Source: Bacteroidota bacterium (GTDB taxonomy: Bacteria; Bacteroidota; Bacteroidia; Flavobacteriales; Flavobacteriaceae). From it: a stretch of 16,205 bases of DNA. A program made the position numbers and the translations under genes. Shown here piece by piece: positions 6,451 through 13,933 of this stretch. Under the pieces are notes generated by a model, which had not been told where the DNA came from, did no database searches, and saw only the letters and a list, made by a program, of their open reading frames with translations. Location of the stretch: positions 1-16,205 of the forward strand of contig JAJRSY010000278.1 of the NCBI GenBank assembly GCA_024278565.1, in the 5' to 3' direction. Position 1 is the first letter of the stretch. Each line of letters opens with the position of its first letter.

Positions 6451-6678
6451 TTAACCCGCATTATTCACGGATATTCTATTCCAAAGCCGAACTATACTTC
6501 GACTATGCTCAGCACATGCCTGCTATAATTGAAAATGCCCAAAATTTGTTCAGCTCAAAATCGAGTTACAATTCCTTCACTAAAAAACCTCTGTGCTTTC
6601 CAATTCTACCGTGCGTGCCTGCCGGCAGGTTGATATTTTGACTTTTCATAACGAAAACCCGTGAATAGTGCGGGTTAA
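6451..6678. mobile_element. MITE-like element with 26-bp inverted ends and TTAA borders
   Basis: A 228-bp unit whose ends 6451-6476 and 6653-6678 are inverted repeats matching at 23 of 26 positions (core AACCCGCAnTATTCACGG). Both ends carry TTAA, which could be a 4-bp target duplication or part of the repeat; being palindromic, the sequence cannot tell. Inside are a partial CTTCGACTATGCTCAG repeat (6498-6513) and a perfect CCTGCCGGCAGG palindrome (6618-6629). There is no coding capacity. It fills most of the 430-base gap between der and the parD-like gene. Confidence 0.65.
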
Positions 6679-6765
6679 ATCGTTTTGAAATAAACATGGT
6701 AAATGCAGGTTTCTTATAAATATTTGAATTTTAAAATAATACAGCATAACTTGCACCAATAATAA

Positions 6766-6773
6766 TAATTTTG
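6766..6773 (+). promoter_or_regulatory. -7 box of the ParD/ParE operon
   Basis: TAATTTTG, an exact TAnnTTTG match, ends 8 bases before the ATG at 6782, so the transcript would be nearly leaderless. No clear -33 element. The short AT-rich surroundings would suit autorepression by the RHH antitoxin. Confidence 0.5.
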
Positions 6774-6781
6774 GTTCAAAA

Positions 6782-7033
6782 ATGGGAATTATAAGAAAAT
6801 CAATAACGTTTACCGAGCAACAAGATACTTTTATAAAGAGCTTGATAAAACAAGGGTTTTATACAAACGATAGTGAGTATATAAGAGATGTTATACGGAA
6901 AGATCAGGAAAATAGAAAACATATTGTTGATTTACAGGACGCTTTAATCGATGGTATCGAAAGCGGTCCCTCTGATGCAACGATCAGTAGCATTTGGGAC
7001 GATGCAATAGAAAAATATGAACAAAGAAAGTAA
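6782..7033 (+). CDS. ParD-like ribbon-helix-helix antitoxin
   Basis: An 83-residue protein with the ParD/CopG layout. The N-terminal beta strand is GIIRKSITFTEQQDTFIKSL, followed by helix-turn-helix GFYTNDSEYIRDVIRKDQEN (ribbon-helix-helix DNA-binding domain, residues 4-45). The acidic C-terminal region (46-83, DLQDALIDGIESGPS and onward) normally wraps the toxin. It should bind the partner toxin and repress its own operon. It overlaps the toxin gene by 17 bases, as usual for parDE pairs. Confidence 0.83.
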   Translation: MGIIRKSITFTEQQDTFIKSLIKQGFYTNDSEYIRDVIRKDQENRKHIVDLQDALIDGIESGPSDATISSIWDDAIEKYEQRK

Positions 7034-7319
7034 GCACACATTAAGTGTGCTGGTAAAGGAAGACATAAAGGGCATTGCGTTATATACGATTGAAAAATTT
7101 GGAATTGAACAATCAAAAAAATATGCCAAGGGATTAACCAAGGAGTTGGTCTTTTTAAGCAAAAACCCAAATCACGGGAATAGATATCTTTCAACTAGAA
7201 AGAAAATGCTTTTTAGGTATAGATATATCTTCCATATGATTTTTTACTATCCAACGGCAACAGGCATTTTCGTCGTGAGGGTATTGGGAGCAAGAATGAA
7301 ATTTGTAAAACATATATAA
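7017..7319 (+). CDS. ParE-like type II toxin
   Basis: A 100-residue protein of the RelE/ParE superfamily. It has the N-terminal strand LSVLVKEDIKGIALYTIEKFG, the two-helix hairpin, then LFLSKNP-like and GNRYLSTRKKMLFRYRYIFHMIFYY followed by the terminal strand IFVVRVLGARM. The FGxxQSxKYxxxL motif and R-x-L-G-A-R-M ending are typical of ParE, which poisons DNA gyrase. Start: ATG at 7017, inside the antitoxin gene; the first eight residues may be extra. It is convergent with the TPM gene at 7405; the 85 bases between them hold nothing recognisable. The pair lies next to a MITE-like element, consistent with acquisition. Confidence 0.82.
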   Translation: MNKESKHTLSVLVKEDIKGIALYTIEKFGIEQSKKYAKGLTKELVFLSKNPNHGNRYLSTRKKMLFRYRYIFHMIFYYPTATGIFVVRVLGARMKFVKHI

Positions 7320-7404
7320 GGAAAAAATCTGAATGTTACACTCAAAACGAAAGGGCACATTTTTTTGTTATCATCTTTGCTTATGACCATTCTTTTCTTG
7401 AAGT

Positions 7405-8205
7405 CTACCACCCTCCAGAAGCGCCACCACCGCCAAAGCCTCCACCACCAAAACCACCGCCGAATCCACCTCCAGAACTGCCACCAAATCCGCCGCCACT
7501 ACCAAAACCACCACCTGAGCCACTACTGCGCCCCATATTGCTGAGAATAATAATGTCCCACAGGTCGAGACCGGATCTGCGTCCTCTATTGTTGTCACCG
7601 TCATTTCTTTTTTTGCGATTTGAGAGAACGATAAGAAAGATAAAGAAGATAATAAACGGTAAAAAAGACCCTAACGGAAAACCTTGGCCAGTATCGAAAG
7701 TACGTTCTTCTTTGAATTCACCCTTTAAGACCTGAAACAGAACATCGGCTCCTTTGTCGAGACCTGCGTAATAATCACCCTGTTTGAACTCGGGCAGAAT
7801 GATGTTCTCTATTATTCTTTTTGATAGGGCATCGGTCAGTAGGCTCTCGGTACCGTAGCCCGTGTTGATGGCTATTTTACGGTCGTCTTTGGCCAGTAGA
7901 ATTAAAATGCCATTATCTTTATCTGCTTGTCCGATACCCCATTTTTCGCCCCATTGCGCTCCGAGGAAGGTGATGTTCTCCCCTTTGGTAGAGCTGATGA
8001 TCGCGATGACGATCTGTGTTGAGGTGCTGTCGGAATAGCGAACCAATTTTTGTTGCAACGCCTTTTTCTGGCCAACGGGCAGAAGATCAATATAGTCGTA
8101 TACACTGGTTTGTTCTTTGGGTCTGTCGGGTATTTGGAACTGGGCAAATGAATATCCGCAGAAAAACAATACTAAGATGAAAAGATTAGGTCTTGGATAT
8201 CTCAT
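7405..8205 (-). CDS. TPM-domain membrane protein, Gly-rich tail (YgcG-like)
   Basis: A 266-residue protein. It has a signal peptide (about 1-21, ending SFA/Q) and a TPM domain (about 33-155) with the typical IVIAIIS, WGIGQADKDNGILILL, RKIAINTGYGTE and FKQGDYYAGL blocks. A transmembrane helix follows (about 176-195), then a basic patch, then a low-complexity tail (about 229-266) of GGGFGG repeats ending GGASGGW, the usual ending for this family. TPM proteins (TLP18.3/Psb32/MOLO-1) are periplasmic or luminal domains with suggested acid-phosphatase or protein-maintenance roles; the function in flavobacteria is not established. The start overlaps the upstream TPM gene by 20 bases, so the two are co-transcribed. 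Confidence 0.87.
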   Translation of the reverse strand: MRYPRPNLFILVLFFCGYSFAQFQIPDRPKEQTSVYDYIDLLPVGQKKALQQKLVRYSDSTSTQIVIAIISSTKGENITFLGAQWGEKWGIGQADKDNGILILLAKDDRKIAINTGYGTESLLTDALSKRIIENIILPEFKQGDYYAGLDKGADVLFQVLKGEFKEERTFDTGQGFPLGSFLPFIIFFIFLIVLSNRKKRNDGDNNRGRRSGLDLWDIIILSNMGRSSGSGGGFGSGGGFGGSSGGGFGGGFGGGGFGGGGASGGW

Positions 8206-8623
8206 CGCTTAATTCATTTATGTCACCATGTTGCCACGGAAAATGGGTTTCAAGTTCTTTACCGGCACTTAGCGCGCCAGCAATGATACCTTGCTTGTAG
8301 TTGCCTTTCTTAAAATGGGTTTGAACGACATCTTTGGTCGAGTTCCAAAAACCGTCCGGAACCACTTTGTCAATGCCCTTGTCGCCATATATCACAAAAG
8401 CCCTATCGTTAACGGCAACGTAGATCAATACCCCGTTTTCCTCTTTGGTATTGTCCATTTTCAGCAAATGAAACACCTCTTTGGCACGGTCAAAATGGTT
8501 CAATAGGGTATGGCCCTCGATATGTACCCGAATTTCTCCAGAAGTGTTTTTTTCTGCCTTTAGAATTGCCTGAACAATTTCTTGCTCTTCCTCAACAGTT
8601 AAAAATTTTTCTACTCTGGACAT
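8186..8623 (-). CDS. Small cytoplasmic-type TPM-domain protein
   Basis: A 145-residue protein that is a single TPM domain with no signal peptide or membrane helix. Family blocks: SGEIRVHIEGH, NGVLIYVAVNDRAFVIYGDKGI and HFKKGNYKQGIIAGAL. It is paired with the longer TPM gene at 7405, overlapping by 20 bases. Such TPM pairs downstream of lemA are familiar in Bacteroidota. Function uncertain; it probably works with the membrane-anchored TPM protein and LemA. Confidence 0.83.
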   Translation of the reverse strand: MSRVEKFLTVEEEQEIVQAILKAEKNTSGEIRVHIEGHTLLNHFDRAKEVFHLLKMDNTKEENGVLIYVAVNDRAFVIYGDKGIDKVVPDGFWNSTKDVVQTHFKKGNYKQGIIAGALSAGKELETHFPWQHGDINELSDEISKT

Positions 8624-8650
8624 TCCACTTGATTATTTAGTTACCACTGC

Positions 8651-8676
8651 GAACCAGCCTGCCTGCCAGCAGGTTC
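8651..8676. repeat. REP-like palindrome upstream of the TPM pair
   Basis: GAACC...GGTTC encloses CCTGCCTGCCAGCAGG, another member of the CCTGCC/GGCAGG family, 27 bases upstream of the TPM gene start on the minus strand. Confidence 0.5.
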
Positions 8677-8760
8677 AAAATAAATGAATGTTGAAATGCT
8701 TTAATACTAAAATGAACTAATCGTATTAATTTGTTTATCGGTCTACTGTTATGTTTTTGT

Positions 8761-9006
8761 GTAACTAATCAGTATGCCCTTTCTAGCTAATAAAATGCCA
8801 TAAGAGTCTTGTTTTCAAAGCATTGAGCTGGCGTTTTTTGAAATTTTGATTTTAGTCCGAAAACTTTAACAAAATTTTAATTTTACTGATATTCAATCAC
8901 TTATGGCTTTTTGAGATCGGAATACAGCTTTTTTTGAATCTGATGCGATTTTCCAATGACACACAAAATATTGATTATTAGATGTTTAACTAGACTGATT
9001 AGTTAC
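8761..9006. repeat. Inverted 13-bp repeats enclosing 220 bp in the lemA-TPM gap
   Basis: GTAACTAATCAGT (8761-8773) and its perfect complement ACTGATTAGTTAC (8994-9006). The same motif recurs at 15615-15627 and, with one change, 16147-16159. The DNA between is AT-rich and contains a smaller inverted pair, GCCATAAG near 8797 and CTTATGGC near 8901. There is no ORF. With its flanks it makes up the 487-base gap between lemA and the first TPM gene (8624-9110), in which I see no other gene. It may be a mobile remnant, or the motifs may be operator sites. Confidence 0.55.
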
Positions 9007-9110
9007 GTTTTTGTTAATCAAACATTCATTCATTATATCATTTCTGCATTAATTTTTAAGATGATTAAAATTAAAAGCGTGACTTTGCTATTTAAATAAC
9101 AGTAGAACCA

Positions 9111-9710
9111 TTATTTAAAATCAAAATCGACATCAGGTGCATTTTCAGATCCGGCATCTGCCTTGTAGCGGGCCATCTCCTCAAAACCGAACAATCCGGC
9201 CAAAAGCTTGCCAGGAAATTTGGTGGTGTGAATGTCGTAGGTGTTCACTTTTTCATTGAACCGGTCCCGGGCCACGTTAATACGGTTTTCAGTACCTTCC
9301 AACTGCGCTTGCAGTTCTAGAAAATTTTGGTTCGCCTTTAATTCTGGGTATCGCTCCACCACAACCATCAACTTACTGAGTGCCCCGGTCAAACCACTTT
9401 GCGCTTGCTGAAAGGCTGCCATTTTTTCAGGGGTCAGGTTGTTTGCGTCGATTGTTGTTGAGGTTGCTTTTGCCCTTGCCTCTATTACATCGGTCAAGGT
9501 GCCCCGTTCAAAATCTGCCGCACCTTGCACTGTTTTGACCAGATTGCCTATGAGGTCGTTTCTTCGTTGGTAAGAGCTTTCTACGTTTGACCATGCGGTC
9601 TTGGCATTCGCTTCATGTTCAACGGCCGTATTGTTGAAGCCAACGCCCCATTGGTAGAGGGCAAATGCGATTGCCCCCAAAGCGATCAGTACAATTAATC
9701 CTTTTTTCAT
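9111..9710 (-). CDS. LemA-family protein
   Basis: A 199-residue protein with an N-terminal transmembrane segment (about 3-24, GLIVLIALGAIAFALYQWGV). A long coiled-coil/four-helix domain typical of LemA follows: NAKTAWSNVESSYQRRNDLI, NLVKTVQG, then GLTGALSKLMVVVERYPELK, NFLELQAQLEGTENRINVAR and FPGKLLAGLFGF. LemA proteins are membrane anchored with the N-terminus outside and the helical domain inside or in the periplasm. Their role is unclear, but they recur next to TPM proteins, as here. The gene lies 51 bases after the MerR-type gene on the same strand, so it is probably in one transcript with it. Length is normal. Confidence 0.92.
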   Translation of the reverse strand: MKKGLIVLIALGAIAFALYQWGVGFNNTAVEHEANAKTAWSNVESSYQRRNDLIGNLVKTVQGAADFERGTLTDVIEARAKATSTTIDANNLTPEKMAAFQQAQSGLTGALSKLMVVVERYPELKANQNFLELQAQLEGTENRINVARDRFNEKVNTYDIHTTKFPGKLLAGLFGFEEMARYKADAGSENAPDVDFDFK

Positions 9711-9761
9711 TTTCTCGTGTTTTTAAGGTTGGTATTCTGTCAATTAAAATAGTATTGATTT

Positions 9762-10091
9762 TCAGAGTTGATCTTTGATTTTATTGAGTTCTGCCTTCAC
9801 CCGTTCGAGTTTTTCGATGATCTCAAAATTATGGAGTGTTTTTTGTCTGTTTTCCCTTAAATGGGTCTTTGCGCCTTCTAAGGTAAATCCCCTTTCTTTG
9901 ACCAAATGGTATATGAACTTAAGGTTTTTGATATCTTGGGGTGTGAACTTGCGGTTGCCCTTTGCATTTTTTTTGGGCCTGAGTACATCAAACTCCTTTT
10001 CCCAAAATCGAATCAATGAGGTGTTCACGCTAAAGGCCTTGGCCACTTCGCCAATGCCGTAATATCGCTTTTCAGGGAGTTCTATCTGCAT
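9762..10091 (-). CDS. MerR-family transcriptional regulator
   Basis: A 109-residue protein. The winged HTH of the MerR family fills residues 8-75: YYGIGEVAKAFSVNTSLIRF then WEKEFDVLRP, GNRKFTPQDIKNLKFIYHLV. A short dimerisation coiled coil follows (about 82-109). There is no effector domain or metal-binding Cys set, so it is a short MerR member of the kind common in Bacteroidota. The ATG overlaps the stop of the M23 peptidase by one base (TAATG), so the pair is coupled. Targets unknown; the operon arrangement suggests control of the envelope genes around it. Confidence 0.88.
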   Translation of the reverse strand: MQIELPEKRYYGIGEVAKAFSVNTSLIRFWEKEFDVLRPKKNAKGNRKFTPQDIKNLKFIYHLVKERGFTLEGAKTHLRENRQKTLHNFEIIEKLERVKAELNKIKDQL

Positions 10092-11068
10092 TAATCCAAA
10101 GATTGGTTTTCTTGTGTGGCATATTTCAGCATATTGTCAAATTCTTTTGCCGATAAACTACCGTAATAGAAGTTGATGGGGTTGATACGGTCTTTATCTT
10201 TCCAAACCTCATAGTGCAGGTGCGGTGCCTCTGAACGACCCGTATTACCGACAAAACCTATTAAGTCTCCACGTTTTACCTTTTGCCCTTTTTTTACATT
10301 GTATTTGCTCATGTGGGCATAGAGACTGACATAGCCATAGCCGTGGTCGATGCGTATATGCTTTCCATAACCAGATGAATTATTGTCGGCCCTACTGACT
10401 TTTCCGTCACCAGATGCATAAATGGGAGTTCCCTTTGGGGCGGTAAAATCCATTCCACGGTGCATTTTACGTGCTTTTGTAAATGGGTCAGACCGCCAAC
10501 CAAAGCCCGAGGCCATTCGGGTCAGTGCATCGTTGTTAATGGGTTTTATGGCGGGTATGGCGCGCAGTAATTTTTCTTTTTCTTTTGCCAGTTCGGTTAT
10601 TTCATCCAAAGATTTCGATTGTATGGTCATCTGTTTTTTAATGATGTCCAAACGCTTTGTGGTAGCGATCACCATATCGGAGTTATTGAACCCTTCCAAC
10701 GATTTATAGCGGTTGATACCCCCAAAACCGGCACGGCGTTGTTCTTCGGGTATGGGGTTGGCCTCAAAATACAGCCGGTATATATTGTTGTCACGATCTT
10801 CGATATTGACAAGGACCTCTTCGATCTGCCCCATTTTTTTATTTAACAGCTCGAATTGAAGTTCATAATTATTTGCTTCTCTAGACAAAGAAAGCTCCCT
10901 TGGGGTATTGATAAGGTTGGTGTTTAATAATAGAACAAGTGAAAATAGCCCAAAAAGAAAAGAACCCAAAACAAACAATCCTATATTGAGGTACCTCCGT
11001 GATTTTTTTGGCTCTATCTTTCTATACGAAAGCGTATCAGGGTCGTAATAGTACTTAACTTTAGACAT
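10091..11068 (-). CDS. M23-family peptidoglycan endopeptidase (membrane-anchored)
   Basis: A 325-residue protein. A cytoplasmic N-terminus (1-27) is followed by one transmembrane helix (about 28-50). A periplasmic coiled-coil linker follows (about 60-170, with KEKEKLLRAI at its end), then the LytM/M23 zinc domain (about 185-300). The zinc and catalytic set is complete: H203 and D207 in HRGMDF, H252 in YAHM, H283 and H285 in HLHYEVW. It should therefore be an active D,D-endopeptidase cutting peptidoglycan cross-bridges in the periplasm. Its gene is first in the minus-strand block, divergent from alaS, and overlaps merR by 1 base. A -7 box lies at 11112-11119. Full length, no anomaly. Confidence 0.92.
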   Translation of the reverse strand: MSKVKYYYDPDTLSYRKIEPKKSRRYLNIGLFVLGSFLFGLFSLVLLLNTNLINTPRELSLSREANNYELQFELLNKKMGQIEEVLVNIEDRDNNIYRLYFEANPIPEEQRRAGFGGINRYKSLEGFNNSDMVIATTKRLDIIKKQMTIQSKSLDEITELAKEKEKLLRAIPAIKPINNDALTRMASGFGWRSDPFTKARKMHRGMDFTAPKGTPIYASGDGKVSRADNNSSGYGKHIRIDHGYGYVSLYAHMSKYNVKKGQKVKRGDLIGFVGNTGRSEAPHLHYEVWKDKDRINPINFYYGSLSAKEFDNMLKYATQENQSLD

Positions 11069-11091
11069 GAATGTATTTTATCCTATTTTTG
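11060..11091 (+). promoter_or_regulatory. Possible alaS promoter
   Basis: TTTA (11060-11063), a 20-base spacer and TATTTTTG (11084-11091): the -7 is exact, the -33 has one change. It overlaps the start codon of the divergent peptidase gene and gives a leader of about 70 bases for alaS. Confidence 0.4.
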
Positions 11092-11111
11092 TGTCGTTTT
11101 AACTGAACAAA

Positions 11112-11119
11112 CAAATATA
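11112..11119 (-). promoter_or_regulatory. -7 box of the M23 peptidase operon
   Basis: Minus strand TATATTTG, an exact TAnnTTTG match, about 43 bases before the ATG at 11068. No clear -33 at the usual spacing. Confidence 0.5.
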
Positions 11120-11168
11120 AAAATTGTTTTGTAGAAACCGTTAAAATTAGCAAAACTTACCAGTTTAT

Positions 11169-13817
11169 ATGACTTCAAAGGAAATAAGAGCCCAGTTTCT
11201 GAATTTTTTCAAGGAAAAAGACCACAAAATTGTACCATCGGCCCCAATGGTTATCAAAGACGATCCCACTTTGATGTTCACCAATGCGGGTATGAACCAG
11301 TTCAAAGAGTTCTTTCTGGGCAATACTATTGCCAAAAATCAGCGGGTGGCCGATTCGCAGAAATGCCTTAGGGTAAGTGGTAAGCACAACGATCTTGAAG
11401 AGGTGGGTAAAGATACCTACCACCATACCATGTTCGAGATGTTGGGCAATTGGAGTTTTGGCGACCCGGCTCGACCAGAAGGTGGGTATTTTAAAGAAGA
11501 AGCCATAAAATGGGCCTGGGAGTTGTTGGTCCATGTTCTAAAAATAGATAAGGCCAGCCTTTATGTGTCTGTGTTCGAAGGAAGCAACGATGCCGATAAG
11601 TTGAAAATGGATTTGGAAGCTTTTGCTCTTTGGGAAGCAATAGTGCCCAAAGAGAGGATCGTCATGGGCAGTAAAAAGGACAATTTTTGGGAGATGGGCA
11701 GTCAAGGTCCTTGTGGTCCTTGTTCTGAGATCCATGTAGATATTCGTTCTGACGAAGAAAAGGCGAAAGTGCCAGGGGCTTCGCTGGTCAATAAAGACCA
11801 TCCCTTGGTAGTTGAGATTTGGAACCTCGTATTTATTCAGTATAACCGTAAAGCTGATGGTAAGCTAGAGCCGCTTCCAGCAAAGCATATAGATACGGGA
11901 ATGGGTTTTGAGCGGCTCTGTATGGTGCTGCAGGGCGTAAAATCGAATTATGATACCGATATTTTCATTCCCATAATTCGTGAGATCGAAACAATCACCA
12001 ATTCAAAATACGGCAATCCCGAAGCCTCGGGAGAAGAAACCGATATAGCCATTCGGGTAATTTCCGATCATATACGGGCGGTGGCCTTTTCAATTGCAGA
12101 CGGACAGTTACCGAGTAATACAGGGGCAGGTTATGTGATTCGTAGAATTCTTCGTAGGGCCATCAGGTACGGTTTTACCTTTCTCAATACCAAAGAGCCT
12201 TTTATGTACCGCTTGGTCAACGTGTTGTCAGTTGGACTCGGAGATGCTTTTCCCGAGTTAAAGCAGCAAAGCCAATTGATCGTTAATGTAATTAAAGAAG
12301 AAGAGCATTCCTTTTTAAGAACCCTTGACCAGGGCCTGGTGCTGTTAGATACCATCATCAGCAATACCGAAGAAAAAGAAGTCGATGGTAAAAAGGCTTT
12401 TGAGCTCTATGACACCTACGGGTTTCCTATTGATCTTACCGCATTGATTTTAAGCGAGAGAGGTTACTCTTTGGATGAAAAAGGATTTGAAAAGGCCATG
12501 CAAGAACAGAAAGACCGTTCAAAGTTGGCCTCGGCAACCTCTAAAGACGACTGGGTTGTATTGACCGATGACATAGAGCAGGAATTTGTAGGCTATGATT
12601 TGTTGGAAACCAATGTAAAGCTTGTTAAATACAGGAGAATTATTTCAAAAAAAGAAGGAGAACTCTACCAAATGGTATTTAACCTAACCCCTTTTTATGC
12701 CGAAGGTGGTGGGCAAGTTGGTGATAAAGGCTATCTAGAAGCACGAAATGGTGATGTAGTATATATTTTGGACACGAAAAGGGAAAACAACGAAATTGTA
12801 CATCTTTCCAAGAATTTGCCTAAAAACACAGCAGATACCTTTAAAGCAGCGGTCGATAAAAACCAACGCCGAAGAGCGGCCGCCAACCATACGGCAACCC
12901 ATTTGTTGCACCAGGCACTACGGGAAGTTCTGGGCCCTCATGTTGAACAAAAAGGGTCTGCGGTACATTCTAAATATTTGAGGTTTGATTTTTCGCACTT
13001 TGCCAAAATAACGGTCGATGAGCTAAGAGACGTTGAAAATTTTGTGAATGCCAGGGTAGAGGGGCAACTGCCATTGCAGGAAGATAGAAGCGTACCCATG
13101 GAGGAGGCCCTTAAAAAAGGTGCGACGGCATTGTTCGGTGAAAAATACGGCGATGTGGTACGAACGATCCGTTTTGGTCAGTCCATAGAATTATGTGGTG
13201 GCACCCATGTAAAAAACACGGGCGATATCTGGCATTTTAAAATAAAATCAGAAGGTGCCATAGCTGCCGGTATTCGAAGGATAGAAGCCATTACTTTAGA
13301 TGCCGTGAAGGATTTTTATTTTGAGAACAATAAAAGGCTGTTCGAAATAAAAGATGTACTGAACAATGCCCAAGATCCTGTTAAGGCTGTTAAGGTTCTT
13401 CAGTCCGAAAATTCCAAACTAAAAAAAGAAGTCGAAATCTTATTAAAAGATAAAACCAAAAACCTCAAAGATGAACTGCTCAATGAATTGGAAGATATCA
13501 ATGGAGCGCGGTTTTTAGCAAAGAAGCTTGATTTGGATGGCGCCGGTATCAAAGACCTCTCTTTTGAAATGGGAAGCAATAAAGATAATCTGTTCCTGCT
13601 TTTCGCGACCGAACAAGAAGGAAAGGCACTTTTATCGTGTTACATATCAAAGAAACTGGTAGCTTCAAAGAACTTAAATGCCGGAACCATTGTCCGTGGA
13701 CTGGGCAAGTACATTCAAGGCGGCGGCGGCGGACAGCCATTTTTTGCCACGGCCGGGGGCAAGAACCCTGCTGGAATTGCAGAGGCACTTGAGAAGGGCA
13801 AAGAATATTTAGATTAG
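11169..13817 (+). CDS. alaS: Alanyl-tRNA synthetase
   Basis: An 882-residue enzyme charging tRNA-Ala with alanine in the cytoplasm, of normal length. The class II catalytic core fills the N-terminal part, with motif 1 around LMFTNAGMNQFK (35-46), motif 2 around FEMLGNWSFGD (89-99) and motif 3 GMGFERL (244-250). The tRNA-binding helical region follows (about 255-460). The editing domain carries the zinc ligands HTATH (574-578) and CGGTH (676-680), so Ser/Gly proofreading should work. A coiled coil (about 735-775) leads to the C-Ala domain ending with the GGGGGQPFFATAGGKNP glycine-rich signature. It diverges from the M23 gene; downstream are nested inverted repeats and then the GSCFA gene on the same strand. 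Confidence 0.97.
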   Translation: MTSKEIRAQFLNFFKEKDHKIVPSAPMVIKDDPTLMFTNAGMNQFKEFFLGNTIAKNQRVADSQKCLRVSGKHNDLEEVGKDTYHHTMFEMLGNWSFGDPARPEGGYFKEEAIKWAWELLVHVLKIDKASLYVSVFEGSNDADKLKMDLEAFALWEAIVPKERIVMGSKKDNFWEMGSQGPCGPCSEIHVDIRSDEEKAKVPGASLVNKDHPLVVEIWNLVFIQYNRKADGKLEPLPAKHIDTGMGFERLCMVLQGVKSNYDTDIFIPIIREIETITNSKYGNPEASGEETDIAIRVISDHIRAVAFSIADGQLPSNTGAGYVIRRILRRAIRYGFTFLNTKEPFMYRLVNVLSVGLGDAFPELKQQSQLIVNVIKEEEHSFLRTLDQGLVLLDTIISNTEEKEVDGKKAFELYDTYGFPIDLTALILSERGYSLDEKGFEKAMQEQKDRSKLASATSKDDWVVLTDDIEQEFVGYDLLETNVKLVKYRRIISKKEGELYQMVFNLTPFYAEGGGQVGDKGYLEARNGDVVYILDTKRENNEIVHLSKNLPKNTADTFKAAVDKNQRRRAAANHTATHLLHQALREVLGPHVEQKGSAVHSKYLRFDFSHFAKITVDELRDVENFVNARVEGQLPLQEDRSVPMEEALKKGATALFGEKYGDVVRTIRFGQSIELCGGTHVKNTGDIWHFKIKSEGAIAAGIRRIEAITLDAVKDFYFENNKRLFEIKDVLNNAQDPVKAVKVLQSENSKLKKEVEILLKDKTKNLKDELLNELEDINGARFLAKKLDLDGAGIKDLSFEMGSNKDNLFLLFATEQEGKALLSCYISKKLVASKNLNAGTIVRGLGKYIQGGGGGQPFFATAGGKNPAGIAEALEKGKEYLD

Positions 13818-13851
13818 ATAATTTCTGGACCTCTATGGGTATTTCGGGCAA

Positions 13852-13922
13852 GACCTGCAAGGTTTTCAGACCTACAAGGTTCTTGAAACCTTGCAGGTAT
13901 CCGAGTTGAAACCTTGCAGGTC
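13852..13922. repeat. Four-unit nested inverted repeat between alaS and GSCFA gene
   Basis: Units of GACCTGCAAGGTTT occur as two forward copies (13852-13865, 13869-13882, the second with two changes) and two inverted copies (13885-13899, 13908-13922). The outer pair and the inner pair can each form a hairpin, giving a cruciform-like structure in a 116-base gap. It has no U-tract, so it may act as an attenuator or RNA stabiliser rather than a terminator. Confidence 0.65.
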
Positions 13923-13933
13923 GAAATAACAAA

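Noticed and set aside
7405..7530. Regular CCACCACCGCC-type repeats suggesting a repeat array or CRISPR
   Set aside because: They are the codons of the glycine-rich C-terminal tail of the TPM protein; there are no unique spacers.
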